Shown one piece after another: positions 22,801 through 37,200 of a stretch of 64,000 bases of DNA. The notes beneath the pieces are model-generated. The model had not been told where the DNA came from. It did no database searches and was given only the letters and a program-made list of their open reading frames with translations. This DNA is from Hoplostethus atlanticus (taxonomy: Eukaryota; Chordata; Actinopteri; Trachichthyiformes; Trachichthyidae), in assembly GCA_034670405.1 (NCBI GenBank), contig JAXDDX010000010.1, forward strand, positions 2,070,001-2,134,000, written 5' to 3'. Every line of letters begins with the position of its first letter. Within the stretch, counting starts at the first letter, position 1. A program made the translations under genes and the position numbers.

Positions 22801-25800
22801 TTAATAAAATGTTGATGTGGCTACATTGCCACATTGTTTAAATTGAGCTTTCCAAAGTTTAAATGTAACTTGTAAGTCACATATTAACGTTCAACCCACT
22901 GGACTCACCTGCTAACATTTAGATTGTAAGTGTTGTAGCTTGACTAAGCATATCATTAAATCAAAGGACAATGGGTGCTAATTAATGGCAACAATAAAGC
23001 ACAGATGAAGCAAGACATTAACACCATAATTATGTATGAATGCTGTTAATTACCTTGTATCCTTGTATCAGTCTGCAAGATCAGAGATGAGATGTGTGGG
23101 TGTGTCTTTGTGTGTGTGTCGGGGGGGGCGGGGTTGATGTGTTTGTGCGTGTATGTGCATTTGTATGTGGGTGTTTGTGCATGTGTGAGGGCATTTGCTT
23201 GTGTGTGTACTGGTGCATGTGTATTTTTTTGCATTTGGTGTGTGTTTGTGTTTGTGTATGTTTGCACAGCTTTAGCAGCTTAGGAAAGCCTGGATGCACA
23301 TGGCCACTGGTCATCTCAACTGAATTGGAAATTGAAACAAGTCATTCTGAGTGATCGACTCTGTCAATCAGCTTATCCATGTGAAATCATTTGTGATATT
23401 AACTGCCATCTTGCATGGACCTTTGCCAAATGTCAAAGTGACCTGGGAGGGTATTCACTTTTTACAAGCCTGCTGTGCACATTAATTGTGGTACCTGCTA
23501 ACACTGCCATGTTTGTGTGCAGCAAGATGACAATATATTTCCATGTTAATGGTAAAAGCTTTAACTTTGGTTTATATTGATGGATTTACCGTATGCACAA
23601 CAATGGCTTTTTGAACAATTGAGTTTTATAATAAAATATTGCGGTTCAGTCACTCCGTCTTCTGCCTTTCCATATGTGGCCCTACTCAATTCCAATATGT
23701 GTTTTTTCTTTCCTCATGTGTGGCAGACAAGGGCTGTTTGAAAACACGGGTGAACATTGCTTTTCCATGCTGGTGCTAACTGAGAGAGACAAAAGGGCTG
23801 TGACACAGTGACACAGAGCTTATATACTGCTAGACAGGTAGGATGCTAGCCAGGTTGCTATGATTTCCATGTCCAGAATTCATTCTTACAAATATTTAAT
23901 AAGAAGAATAATAATGCTCAATTGATCCCTCTAGAGAAATATTATTTTCACTTGCCTGGAGCTTACCTGCTAAACTGCTTAAAGAAGTATTCCCTATCTT
24001 AGGACCCTCCATTCTCTATATGATCAATCAGTCGCTCTCCACTGGCACGGTGCCCTCCGCCTTTAAAACGGCCGTGATCAAGCCACTACTGAAAAAAACG
24101 AACCTTGACCCCAAAGTACTTCAGAACTATAGACCAATCTCAAATCTGCCGTTCCTCTCCAAATTACTTGAACGAACAGTAGCCAGTCAACTTACAGATT
24201 TTTTGTCAAAAAATAACCTGCTTGATCCCTTCCAATCTGGCTTTAGATCCTTTCACTCGACCGAAACTGCACTCACGGGAGTGGTAAATTATCTTTTGTT
24301 AGCTATTGACTCCAATTCAACCTCAGCACTATTGCTACTTGACCTGAGTGCAGCCTTCGACACAATTGATCATGCGATACTCTTGAACCGTCTTGAACAT
24401 TATATTGGTATCCGGGGATCAGCCCTTTCTTGGTTTAGGTCTTACCTACTTGATAGATCACACCACGTCTTTTACAACAACATGACCTCAGAGTGTTGCA
24501 ATATGGACTTTGGTGTCCCACAAGGCTCTGTCCTAGGACCACTGCTATTCTCTATCTATATGCTACCACTTGGTGGCATCATTCGCAAATTTGGCATTAA
24601 CTTCCATTGCTACGCCGATGACACCCAAATTTACATACCAGTCAAACCAACCGATGACACCCAATTCCAAAAACTAGAGGCCTGCCTATCAGAGGTCAAA
24701 TATTGGATGTCCCTAAACTTCCTACTCCTTAATGGCAGCAAAACTGAGATGCTGATTGTGGGACCGGCTAGACATAGACACTTATTTGAGAATAGTACTC
24801 TTAACTTTGATAGTTGTGTAATCTCCCAGAGCCCATACGTTAAAAACCTTGGGGTAAAATTCGACCCTACCCTCTCATTCGAGTTGCACATTAAGGAGAT
24901 CACTAAATCAGCATTTTATCATCTTCGCAATATTGCCAAAATTCGACCTATGCTAACAGAGGCAGACGCAGAAATTTTAGTACATGCCTTTGTATCATCC
25001 AGAATCGATTATTGCAATGTCCTTTTCTCGGGCTTACCTACTGGGCGCACTAAAAAACTACAACTGGTCCAGAATGCTGCTGCCAGAATCCTGACCAAAA
25101 CTAGGAAATTCGACCATATAACTCCCATCCTGTCCTCATTACACTGGCTACCAATTCAGGCCTGGTGTGACTTTAAGGTGCTTTTACTTACATATAAATC
25201 ATTACATGGGATGGCACCGTCCTATTTATCCGATTTGATTAAACCTTATAAACCGCCACGCGCCCTCAGATCTCAGGACGCTGGCTACCTGTCTATCCCA
25301 GCAGTCAAAAAGAAAACTGCAGGTACCAGAACCTTTTCTTACCGGGCTCCCTATCTATGGAACAGTCTGCCTGCCTCAATCAGAGAGGCAGGCTCTATCG
25401 AAGTCTTTAAGTCAAGGCTAAAAACCCATTTATTCTCTCTGTCATTTGACCAGCCTTGAGGGAGTGGCTCAGTCTCTTCTCAGAGTAAGGCTAGACCAGT
25501 TAGCTCATCCTAGATCAGGGTCCTGCCGATGGATACTAGCATCCTGCCTACATGTCCTATTCTCCTGGTCTACCTGCTCCTGTCCACTGACGCTGGTCAT
25601 GTTTGTCTGTGTGAGTGAGAGTGTGTGTATGGGTGTGTGTGGGTGAGTCTCCTATCTGTTCCAGGCCGCAGCCCGGCAGAGTTGGTGTCTGGTTGGTCCC
25701 CCCTCCTAGGACGATGCTGACTGAGCGGACGTTGCGTTCTCCTATCTGGGCAGTGTTGGCGCCTGCATGGTCCCCTAGTCCTATGATGACGCTGACTGAG

Positions 25801-28800
25801 TTGCCGTTGCTGTGATGCCGCCCCATCAGATCTGGATGTCCCACCAAAATAAACTTTCATATATTGTGTATACGCTGCTTGCCCAAACTCGGCATCTATT
25901 GCACGCCCAACCATCCTGGTAGGGGGATCCCTCTCTGAGTAGCCCCTCCCAAGGTTTCTCCCAATTTTCCCAGTGAGGGTTTGTGGGGGTTTTTCCTTGT
26001 CCTCTGTGAGGGTCTAAGGCTGGGGGATGTCGTGTACTAACCATTTATTATTTTCACATGTTGGGCACTGTGAAGCCCTTAGAGACTGTATCGGTGATTA
26101 AGGGCTATACAAATAAATGTGATTTGATTTTGATTTGATTTGGAGCTGGTAGTTCCTTGCTCAAGGACACTTCAGCAGGGCAGGGCGGCCACCCTGCTGC
26201 CTTTGTCTTCAATCCAATAAATTTGTTCATAAGCTCTTAGTTATTGAAATGAATTAGTCTCAACATTCTTTAATGAAAGTCTCCCTTGCTGCCAATCCTC
26301 TAAATACTTTAGCAGTGTTTGTTTTGGTGGATGTAGCACAGGTGAGGTAACTGCTGGACCTCTTACAGTCAGACAAACTCAGACTGTATAAGTAATGCTT
26401 GTATGCCGTACCTCTTGGTCCATGTTGCAACATAGCTACAGCTTTTACTGGAACAGTCATTAAAGATTGAAAGATGACTTGGAAGGAAAAGTGGGTACTT
26501 TCCCCAGATGGCGCAAGTGACAATTTAAGGAATTATTCTTTCCATAGTACGGGGAACCAATTAAGAGTTGCTGTCAGGTAAAGACCAGTTTGTGGATCTC
26601 TGCGAGCTAAACATTATCTATCCCTTTGCATTCTCATAAGGGAATGCACGCTGACTACAGACAGGATATGTCAATAAAAGCAAACCAGAAGGGTGATATG
26701 GATAGTTCCCACTTGATATCCTCTGTCAATGCAGAACATGTAAGTGTATGTGACATGTACTGTGTAAACGGCACACATAGCACATACTTGTGCAATTGTG
26801 TGCTATGTGTGTGTGAGTGTGTATGTTTGTGTATGCCTGGATGTGTGCTGTCTTTGGATAGGGCAATGAGAAGGCCTGGGAGGTTGAAGTGCAGTCTTTA
26901 TTTTTGTTCCCACAACAGGCATTTATTTAGATGGCGGTCTTGAGATGATTATCTCTTTGTGTGTGTGTGTGTGTGTGAGAGAGAGTGAGAGTGGGAGCCA
27001 CTGGACTATGAGCTGTCTGGAAGGGCCCCTTACTTCTTTGGAATCCTGGATCCCTTTGCCGACTATGTCAGCTATAGGGAATGCAGTGTTGGAAGGACAC
27101 ATACAGGCTTAAATAAGAATAGCTTGTAATCCTAATATACAAAACATTCCAATCCTTCTTCATACACATGAGTCATTTTCCACTTGTGTTGCAACAGAGA
27201 GAACTTTGAGGGTTTTTCAGTTCACTGTTTCGGGTGTTCGGGTGTTACACAGAACTAGGATCTATGGGAACTATTTAGCAAAGGTCTGACATTTGCCTTC
27301 CATGAAGTGCAACCAGGATACGAAGACATATCTCCAAGCGTCTGCACAAATAGCAGCCATGATCTTTGACCTTAAAGGTCAGATGGCCTAATACAGTTGT
27401 ACCGGAAAAGACAGTGGAAGCATAAGCTGACCTTCTGCATTTCAAATTGCAACATGACATTGTAGATAAATAAAGAACAATTAATAAATATGTAGTGCTG
27501 TTAAAAAAGAAAAAAAGAAGTCAAAAGTAAAAGCAAAAAAGTGGAGTTCTCTGGATGACTTTCACTTGATACCCAGAGCGATGGGTATAAAAATAATTTC
27601 CATCTGGAATTCTGTGTGTTCTCTTTGGGTTAAAAAAAACACAATATTCCAACTTTTTCATAACTCATGAAACCCAAGAGAACACCGTTCCCTTCCCTTT
27701 CTCTAATACTCAAGCGAGACGGATAGGATTGAACATAATGTGAAAAAAATTGTCAACTACACAGCTTATTCAACAGAAATGTAGGGCAGAGAAGTTTATT
27801 GTGAGAATCTGGGCGAGAGATTTTCTTTCCCTAAAGATAATTCTTTGTAACCAAGCGCTCTGTCCTACTAACCCATATCCACGCCATCATGCTGTAGCAG
27901 CCACATAATCTGATTGCACAGATTGACGGGAAAAAATGGTTGATTTGTCATTCAGATCACACTGGCCAGTGGAATGATTGCCTCGCTATGCTACCCCCTG
28001 GGAACCACTGTGTAAGTGCAGACTGATGTCACACAGCAACATAGCCAATCTCCTAATGGCCAGTCAACATTCCTCTAGGATGAGGACAGTGAAGCAGAGC
28101 CTAGCACTAGCAGCAGTGGGCAGACTTGCTGAAACTGAGACACAGACCAGCAGGCCTACATGGAACATAAGATCATGAACCAGCGAAGGTACCCAGACAT
28201 CTCCTCATCAACAGAACACCAGAGAGACTCAACCTGAGCCATTATCAGCTTGCCAAACCAGCAGAACTCTGTAGGAAGGAGCAGACGCAATGCAAAAAAA
28301 TATATACCGCCTCAACCAAGCAATATAGTACTGGCAACTGAAGTGGTGATTTTAAGTTAAACCATTACTGTTTAAATGAACTGTTACAGGGCCACAAGCG
28401 TGCACTTACTGGGTATTTTAAAACATCTTCGAACATGTCTCATCAAAACGGACGACCAGAGGACGACCATCTGTTTAACAATAAGCAGTAATACCCGAGA
28501 GGAAGTTAGTGATTAAGGGTCCTACAGTGATGCAATACCCTGTGCCTCGTACCATTGTCAGAAGCCAAGTACCCATATTCACAATAAAGAGTGTCCTCCA
28601 GGATACAGCGGCTTTTATACAAAGCTTGCCATCGCATGTGCACTGTGTGTACTGACAGAGGAGTTTTGTGCTATGTAGTATATATACAGTACATCCTGTT
28701 AGAGTAAAAACTGGGAGAAAACAAGAAAGATTGTTAACTAGCTACCTGGTTGCCATAAGAGTAAAGCATCAGTAAAGCATGGCTCGATGACTCCATTGAA

Positions 28801-31173
28801 TATTGAGTACTTACTGGTGGCAGCTGTGCCACTCCCAGGTATGACGGGGCCTGTTAGGCATGAAATCAGCAGTCCCCTGGTTCTTCACCCTCTGTGGGAA
28901 GCGCAGCAGAACCCTCACATCGTAGTCGGTGGCCTCGGAGCCGTAGGCAGTGCTGAGTGGCGGGCACATACATCAAGACCAGAAACAGTGAGGGGAACTG
29001 TATAAATGGCTACAAAGTCTTTTTTCTCATAACTAAAAAAAAAAGAGCAGGACTAGAAAAGCTTGGAGGCAGGAACATATCAAATAAATAATTCATTTTA
29101 CACATTATAGATATCACCCCAAATACACATTTTCAACACTGTTTGAGGGAACAGACTGAGGTGTGCACTCTGTTACATGATTCACTTTTCTGTGTGAGGG
29201 AGGGGGTGCAACCTTCAGTCTACAATACCACTGAAGATCTAAACCATTCATCTTGTGGCTGTTGTTGACATTGGAGTGTATGGCAAATTACAACAGGCCA
29301 TCTGTCGGTGATTGCTGCAAACTCAAACAGGATATGAAAGGGCTTTGAGGGATGGCTGTGCTTGTGATGGGAAGAGGGCAAATAGAGCAGCCACAGGGAC
29401 AGCACACTTCCATCATTTCAATACTGTGTCCTCAGTGCAGAGGCAGTCAAAGGGCCCAGGCCCCGGGCTCAGGGGATGCTCCCCACCAGCACAGAGAGGT
29501 GAAGCCAATGACAGCCTGTATCCCCCAAGGTGACCAGGTTTCAGTTTTTATGTTGTGCAGAGAGTCTGTAGCGAAACTAGCTTTTATTATTTATTTCAGT
29601 TATTACTGGGTGAAATCCAGGAGGCTAAAATAGAATTGGCGAAAGGTTATCGCCTGGTTTGCAAGAAGTTTAGCAAGGGTATATCTTTCCATTCTGCATA
29701 CAAATGCATTTTACTGCATTTTACTGCATTTTACTGCATGATGTTCAAAAAAATCGATTAAATTGAGAACATTTGTTGCAATCATGAAATCAGAACCAGT
29801 AGGGGCAAGTAAATTGTTGTTACTATGAAAATGCAAACAAGTCGGTAAAAGACCTTACCTTGATAGGCATTTTTCCTCAGCAGCACAGCGGAGAGAGTAC
29901 ATGTGGGCTCTCTGGATGTACGTGGAAGCCTGGACATAGTTGGGATCAGGAACCAGGTCAGGCAAACCTGAAACAATAAACATAGTGTTACGTGACAGGC
30001 TAAAACCACTTTATCTGTTGCTGTATTTTAATACCAATGTCAACTTTGTGTCGGCAGAATGCAATAAGTTTTACACTGTAAACCAATGAGCAAATATAAC
30101 AGCAATCCATTACAGTTTCTGTAAAAACAAACAATCAAACATGAAAAGTAATTACTTGTTTGGAAGTTTTGGGATATTTTGGACCCAAACATAATTTTAT
30201 ACATCTTCAAAAATGATTGGTAAGAGTTGTAAATGACAAGAGACAGTGATTTGAACACAGTCATAGTTAATCTAAAAGTAATCAAAATACAAGATTATTG
30301 GACATTTCGAGTATATGCTGCAGTTTTAAGAAGGTAATCTGTAACAGTTTACATATTTAATTCCTTGAATTCCTAACCTTCCCAATGCTGCCACTGAGGT
30401 CATTTCTCAAATAAAATAGCAGAGCTCTTGGTGTATTTGTCATCAATGTTTCATTACCCTGTATTTATGGTGGTGCTGATGGAGACAATGAAGGGCTACA
30501 GTGCAGCGACAGTTCAAGACTGGGACACACTAGAGAATGCCATTGGCCACTAATTACTGTGCATTCCAGATTATTATGTTTGAGAACGGGGAGTCATAGT
30601 TTTCTAATGAGACACTTTTGCTCCCTAGGCCTCTCAGAAAGGGGTGGGGGTGGGAGGGCACAGGGGTTATATTTGGATCTGTGTGTCTGCAGAAGCTCAA
30701 AACCCCCAGAACCATATAACCACACATACATTAACATGCATTAACATGCATTTCAATGCTGAATGAATTTGGCTTCTCACCAAATGTATCTGGTTCATAA
30801 GGAGATAGTTCATACAAATAAATTCTGGCTAATGTGATTTGATGTGCCATGACACTAATCTTAATGTGAACATGTCACTTCGGGTTAACCTTTGGCATAG
30901 TAAATGTAGGATGACTAGTCATATCTGTTGGGGAAAGAACTAAACTAAGAAACATCTGAGCTACAAATCAATGGAAGGTTTATTATTGCAATGTTGTTGT
31001 TTCATATTTGGGTTTCTGCAAAAAAAGGAAACAGAAAAAGGGAGACAAAGAAAGGGAGAGAGAGAGACAGAGCAAGAGTGAGAAAGAGATAGACAAGAGT
31101 GGGAAAGAGAGATATACAGATAGAGTGAAAGAGAAAGAAACAGAGAGAGACAGGAAGAGAGAAAGAAAGAGAG

Positions 31174-31204
<31 letters not shown>

Positions 31205-34200
31205 CGTGTATGCCAGGGCAAAACAACAATGATCTCACACCCCTGCTGTTTTTAAAGTGGGCCAGTGACCAGGTCTGTCAGAAAAACAGAGGAATACATT
31301 TGAAAAAAGCAGGCCTGACATGTCAGAGCTAATGTCTGTCCCATTCCCAGTAAAGGGCATGCCAGCAAGGGTCTCTGGTAAAGCTTATCACCCTTCTCTG
31401 TTCAGCTCACAAAGGCCAGACATGCTTTAATGTGAACTTGTTCAAGCAACTGAAAGTCAAACCATCTGACCTCTAAGTCTGGAAGCTTCAATAAAAACAC
31501 AAAAATAAAATAATCCTTTAATATCTGCTGTGGTGTACTGTAACAGCTGAAAGGAATATGCATGTAAGTAATGCACAATTGCATTCCTTTCATTTCAGTG
31601 TGTGTGAGGTAACAAGAAATGTTTTATTTGCCCTCTGTTTTATGTGTTATGGAAACTAGATAGGAAATTTTGTATCTCATCTCTGTTTGGCGTTTAACGC
31701 CCAGGTGAGTCTTTCCCTCCTCAGCTGCAGGTTTAAATGAGGGCTTTGCCTTTCCGGGGACTGTGTACATTTCCTATTTGACAGCTCTCTCGTATAGGGC
31801 AGGGGGAAGCTTCCTGAGGCAGGCCATGTAAACACTGTAAGGGCAGTGTGAAATGCAGAGGTTTTGCAGCAGCAGTCTCAAACTCTCTCTTTTCTCTTCA
31901 CCCTGGGAAGGCTTTGTTCTCTGCCCCCTAATCTTTGAAAAGTGAGAAATTGGGTCTCTTTCAGAGGGATAAAGTGTGTCGAAAAGCCAAAGCTGATCAG
32001 CCCTCGACAGCATGTGACAAAGCCACACATTACACTCTAAGTGGGACACGGAGAAAAGATATTGAATCTTGCCAGGCTTTTCATACCATCTTATATAGCA
32101 TAAAAGAGGACATGCAGAATTATTTCCGTTACATTTCTGCTTCAAACTACTTTCTTTAGGCTACAGAAGGAACCAAATGTATGTGAGTTGCAGAGGATGG
32201 AGAGATTAGACTAGATGTGAAATTCATCACAAATGTTGAGGTCACAAAATGGAATAAACAAGTACCACAAAAGTCTTTGGCAAACTCTACTTTCACAGCT
32301 TCCTTTGTCACGTAGTTTATATCCTCAATGTCCTGTGGCAATAAACAGTATTACATCTTATCTATATTCATGATTATGATCAACAATTTAACTTTTGGTG
32401 GTTGGGGTGATATATTATAGATTAATTTTAGTGATAGTTTGATGCAAAAACCTGTTCCCTTCATTTGAAGATACTGCAGTGAAGCTGTGGACTGCCCTGC
32501 AGCTGCCTTAATGGATTAAGCCCTAGAAATGATGGACTAATTATTCTCACCTATGACTGCTTGCGGCTTTGTCTGGGACTATGGGAATAAGGCAGAGTCA
32601 GATGACTACAGATGGTTTGCTGCAGAGTGTATGCTGCAGACGGACATTTGTCCAACCAATCTTTGCCAGATTGGACTCAATTTAAGATGGTTCATTGTTC
32701 ACAGTACCTAATTATTGCAGCATTGAAGATATCTGGCATGGGGGAGATGTTCATGAGACAAGGTGGCAGAGGTAGCTTGAAGGTTAACAAATAGGATTTG
32801 TGATAAGATGGGTTCAATTTCACGAACCAACTGAAAACAAATCTGTGTGGGAATAGAGAATGAGGCTTTCCACTCAAAACTGCTGCCAAAGTACCTTTGC
32901 ACTGATTGCCCAACCAGTCTACTGGAGCTTGGCCAAGACTGCTGTAGTACTGGGCAACTTCTAGGTGTGAGTGTGTGCATTTGTTATTATGTATCTTACT
33001 GATTGAAATTTGTGCCAGTATGGTCTACAGACAAAATTTGGTTTATGTGTAAACTGTTGTAGGCCTTCTTGCATTCACACGCCATGCAAAAGACTCTTGC
33101 AAACTTGATAAATTGCAATAATGTTGCACATATGGTGTAGGGATCCCTCTACTAAACGCTTTCAACATATGCTGTGCTCAGAGTTTTAGAGTTCCCAGTG
33201 AGCTCCCACTAAACATGACCCATTGCAGAATATTGTTCATGGTTAAGAGTAGGGGTGTAACAATTATCCAATTTAGACTGGGGAAGCCAGGCCAGCTGTG
33301 CAAGATAATGAATATTGATTTCTCTGTTAGTATTGCCTTCTTTTGATCTTTCCCTAGGTTTTGTTGTATTCAAGTGATGTGGGAATAATCGCTGAAATGA
33401 TTTGAAGGCTTAAAGCAATGACTTGATATTCCTCCATTCAAACTCGTTTGATGACATCAAATGTCTTGATTGAAGTTTTCTGTAGACTTTGGTCTCATTA
33501 TAATTTTCAGCTTTTTCATAGATGCACTCTGTGAGTGATTCATTTGAATTTCTGTTTGACATAAAACCAAACATTGACCTGTCAACCATAAACAAAAAAT
33601 AAGTAGTTAGCACTGCATTTTATTTTATAATTGCAATCTGTCACAATGTGTTTAATCTACAGAAACATTGTCATATCCTCAGTGGTTCCATGCGGAAGAA
33701 ATATCTGTTATTTTATTCAGGTACCTTGCCTATATACATAACATCATACATCAAGGCATGGACAATTAAGTTTCTCCCGTGGATTAAGCGTTTGTTCCCT
33801 CAAATAAGCATTGAAAAGTATTTTAAAAGGAAAAGGCCTTGATGGAAGGAAGAAAGACAAGGGAGTCCGAACTTGAAGTAGATGCAAAACATGCAGATTA
33901 AACCTAACAGGAAAATCCCTAATCCCCACCAGATGAAATTAATGAATTAATTTCAGGAGTAGCTACAACGACATCTGTTATTATCACAATGGAAAGGGAA
34001 AGCATTGAAATAAAGTGTTTAACCACGACAGAATCAGGCTGTTTATTTTGATTCCATTGATTCAACCAGCAGCTGCTGTAGCAGCTAGTCGAGAGGCTCA
34101 GGTAGAGAGAGGTGGTGGTTTTTAACACAGGAACACAAGTCTCATGGTTTTTGTGACCCCACTTTTTAGTCAGGATGAATGTATTGAGGTTTGTTCTGTT

Positions 34201-37200
34201 TGAAATTTAACATTATTTGTTTTTAGAAATCTGCAGTAGCTCAACATGCCCCCCCCCCCCCTACTAAAACATTTTATTTATTTACTTATTCTTTATCTAA
34301 CTATCCAGGTCAGTTTAGAACATATTCTCATTTCCAGTGACAGCCTGGCAAGTGACAAAGACATTAGTGTATGATGTTCAATGCCCTAGCACCGCAAATT
34401 AAGTTCTGAGCTAAGGGAAACACTGCATACTTATGGCTAAATTTGACATTTCTATGTTAAGGCTGGACAAAGGTGATTATGGTCCCAACCAGTCAAATTA
34501 AGGAAAACAACAGTAAACTCTGCATTGCATTTCATGGCACTGAATCAAATCATGATATTGAATCATATCACATCAAATACAACATCATTGCAACCATATT
34601 GAATTATTGACCTGCTCAAAGATATCTTTCCTGTATCGAACTGCTAACTTCTGCTAACTGATTTGTATCAAATCTGTTTCAGGAGAGATTCACGTCCCAG
34701 GTTAGGAGGGTGCTACATGTTGTCTATTTCCAGTTTTCTGTCTTTCTCCAGTTTGTTTATGAGTACTTTTGTAAAATGAAGCAGTAGGATTATGAGTTTA
34801 CAGAGGATATGAGTCGGTCTTCTAATTTCATCGGTAAAAATACCTCAAGCACTCTATATGGGTTCACACATGGTCAGGTGAAGTGAATTAATTTGCCTTT
34901 TGTATAACTTAGTGAGGGGTGTCTGGCTGGCTATCTTGGATAAGATCAGACACTTAGTTGCCGAATGGCCCAGAAAACATTTCATGCACTGTAATGAATA
35001 GCGTGGCCTATAAAGTTCTTGATTTTTCTATTACATCTTTGTGTGTTCTGTGCTTTCCTGCCTCTGATACCAGACAAGACCATGGTGTCAGAATCACACT
35101 ACTTTGCTTAGCTCAGTCTTGCTTAGACTTGTAACTTGGTGTTTATTACAATACTGTATTCACTTCATCCGAATGCCTTGCCATGACGCAATTCAATAAA
35201 GATGTCTGCCATTACAACTATTCAACAGCTCCCATTGGCTGAACTTCTATCGCACTGATTAAATGCCGTGTGAGAATGCTAAGGCATCTGTGCACACGCT
35301 TGCTCCTTCTGCCGCGGAAATGGCTCCCAGCACCAGAGTGGCTAATGAGTGAGAATGATGAGGCACATGGCGTATTTGGCGTATTCATCTGCCTGGCTGT
35401 GCAGCTGCTACTACTTATCTACCTGAGTAGATAAGTAGACCGAGAGGTAAATCTGATGTGTTAAGAGTCTGAGAATCCTTTTGGAGGTCTCACACCTTCT
35501 CTCTCACCTCAGGTCAGAGACAACCCCCCCAGCAGCTAGAACATAGGACACTCCCACATGGTAGAGATGACATCACCACCATAATGTTTGCATTTAGCTA
35601 AATAATGTTTTCTCTATATTTCTAATAATAAGCTCTAGTGAGGTCTGCATCCACCCCTTCTTCCTATCCAGTACATTAGAACAACGCTGATCAATTGGTA
35701 ATGGATTCGAGGAAACTGTGTATTTTGTGTTACGAAACATAGGCTATTTTTTTTGGCCAGGATACTGCACGTTTTGACGCTCCCCCCTCTTCCCCTGAGA
35801 GCTCTTAGAAAATATTTCTTTGATTTCCTGAGGCTGAGGCAATGGACCCCATGTGTTACAGGGACTTTCCACTCTCTCCCTCGCCCTCAGGGAGTGGTAC
35901 AGAATCCCCCACTCTTGTTTCCCTTCTCCTGTCCTCAGAGCCCAGGCCCCCGGAGCAGCCACTGCCTGCCGCCACCCCCTGCCACCAGCCGCCATATGAG
36001 GTCACAACTATTACCAAGCTCCACACTCAGGCCTTCCCATGAACCAATCTATTTCTCACACACCCCACGCAAAAACACAGTGGTTCCTGTGTGTGCTCTC
36101 AGTACGTTGGCAAGGCTTTCTCAACACCTGGTTTCAATAACCACGCAATTGGGAAAAGATGAACCTTGAATCTACTTTACTTTTGTTTGTAAATCGAAAC
36201 TGAGTCCGAAGCAGCGCTACTATTCTGATTATTACTATTTCTTTATATCTGATAGAGATGAATCTGAATAACAACATTGTACACATTAAGAAGAGAACAG
36301 TTTACAGGTGGTGAGCATGAATTTGCACTTTATAAAATCATCCTTCATGTCTATCATCCACTCACCGTGTGTTTCATCCTCTTCTTATATATATATATAT
36401 TGATATCAAAAATTGCTTAACCAACCTGAAACCTGTGAAATAAAGCACATAACTTGTGTTTGTTCACAAAAACATAAACAAAAGGCTTACATTACCTCTC
36501 TGTTCTGGTCGATAGACGCTCCCTACGTTGATGTTGGGGTTTTCAAGGGCAGAGTTTGGAGAGTTTCTGCCTGAAGGATTGGGCTGCAGAAAGGGAGGCT
36601 GAGGTCTTCCGAATGGAGGAAACTGCTCATACTGAGGGCTTCTGACTGGGGTTTGAGCAGCTGGTCCTGTCCTGTCTACTAGTACTGGGGCGGCCTGGTT
36701 GCCATCGGGGGCAGAGACAACAGGAGCAGAGTCCGCATTGTAGAGACTGTGGGTGTATCTGCGGTCCAGACCATCTGAAATGGATGGCTGGGCAGCCCGT
36801 GCTGGCACCACAGGATTGGGCACATAGCCATAAGGCTGGTAGTAACGGTAACCATCTTCAGTGTATTCAGGTGGAGAGCCTGGGAGCACAGGACCCACAC
36901 CACCTCCATATCCTACTCCAGTATATCCCCCTCCACCCCCATATGCTCCACCACCTGCCCCATAGCCTCCCCCTGGGACAACAGGCTGAAAGGGTGGCTC
37001 GTAGCTCCTGACTGGTCCTTCCACCAAACTGGGGTCATAAGGCACAGCTGGGTAGGAAGGCTGTTGAGGGAAGGGGTACTGTGGGTAGGACGGCGCATTA
37101 TATGAGGATGAGGAGAAAGATGATGATGATGATGACGAAGAGGAGGAAGAGCCTGAGGAAGGCCTGAAGCGTCTGTTAGAGGATGACTGGAAGCGGCTAG

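Larger units (their letters stand above)
29968..36495 (-). other. loxl1 intron 1
   Basis: A GT-AG intron of about 6.5 kb. It contains the purine tract at 31021-31205, a C-run at 34249-34261, a perfect palindrome with GATA sites at 35411-35438 and a TA run near 36385. No other exon is recognisable. Large first introns often hold enhancers, but none is proven here. Confidence 0.9.

Noticed and set aside
31002-31238. Ser/Leu-rich and Arg/Glu-rich frames
   Set aside because: Translations of the polypurine tract, not genes.
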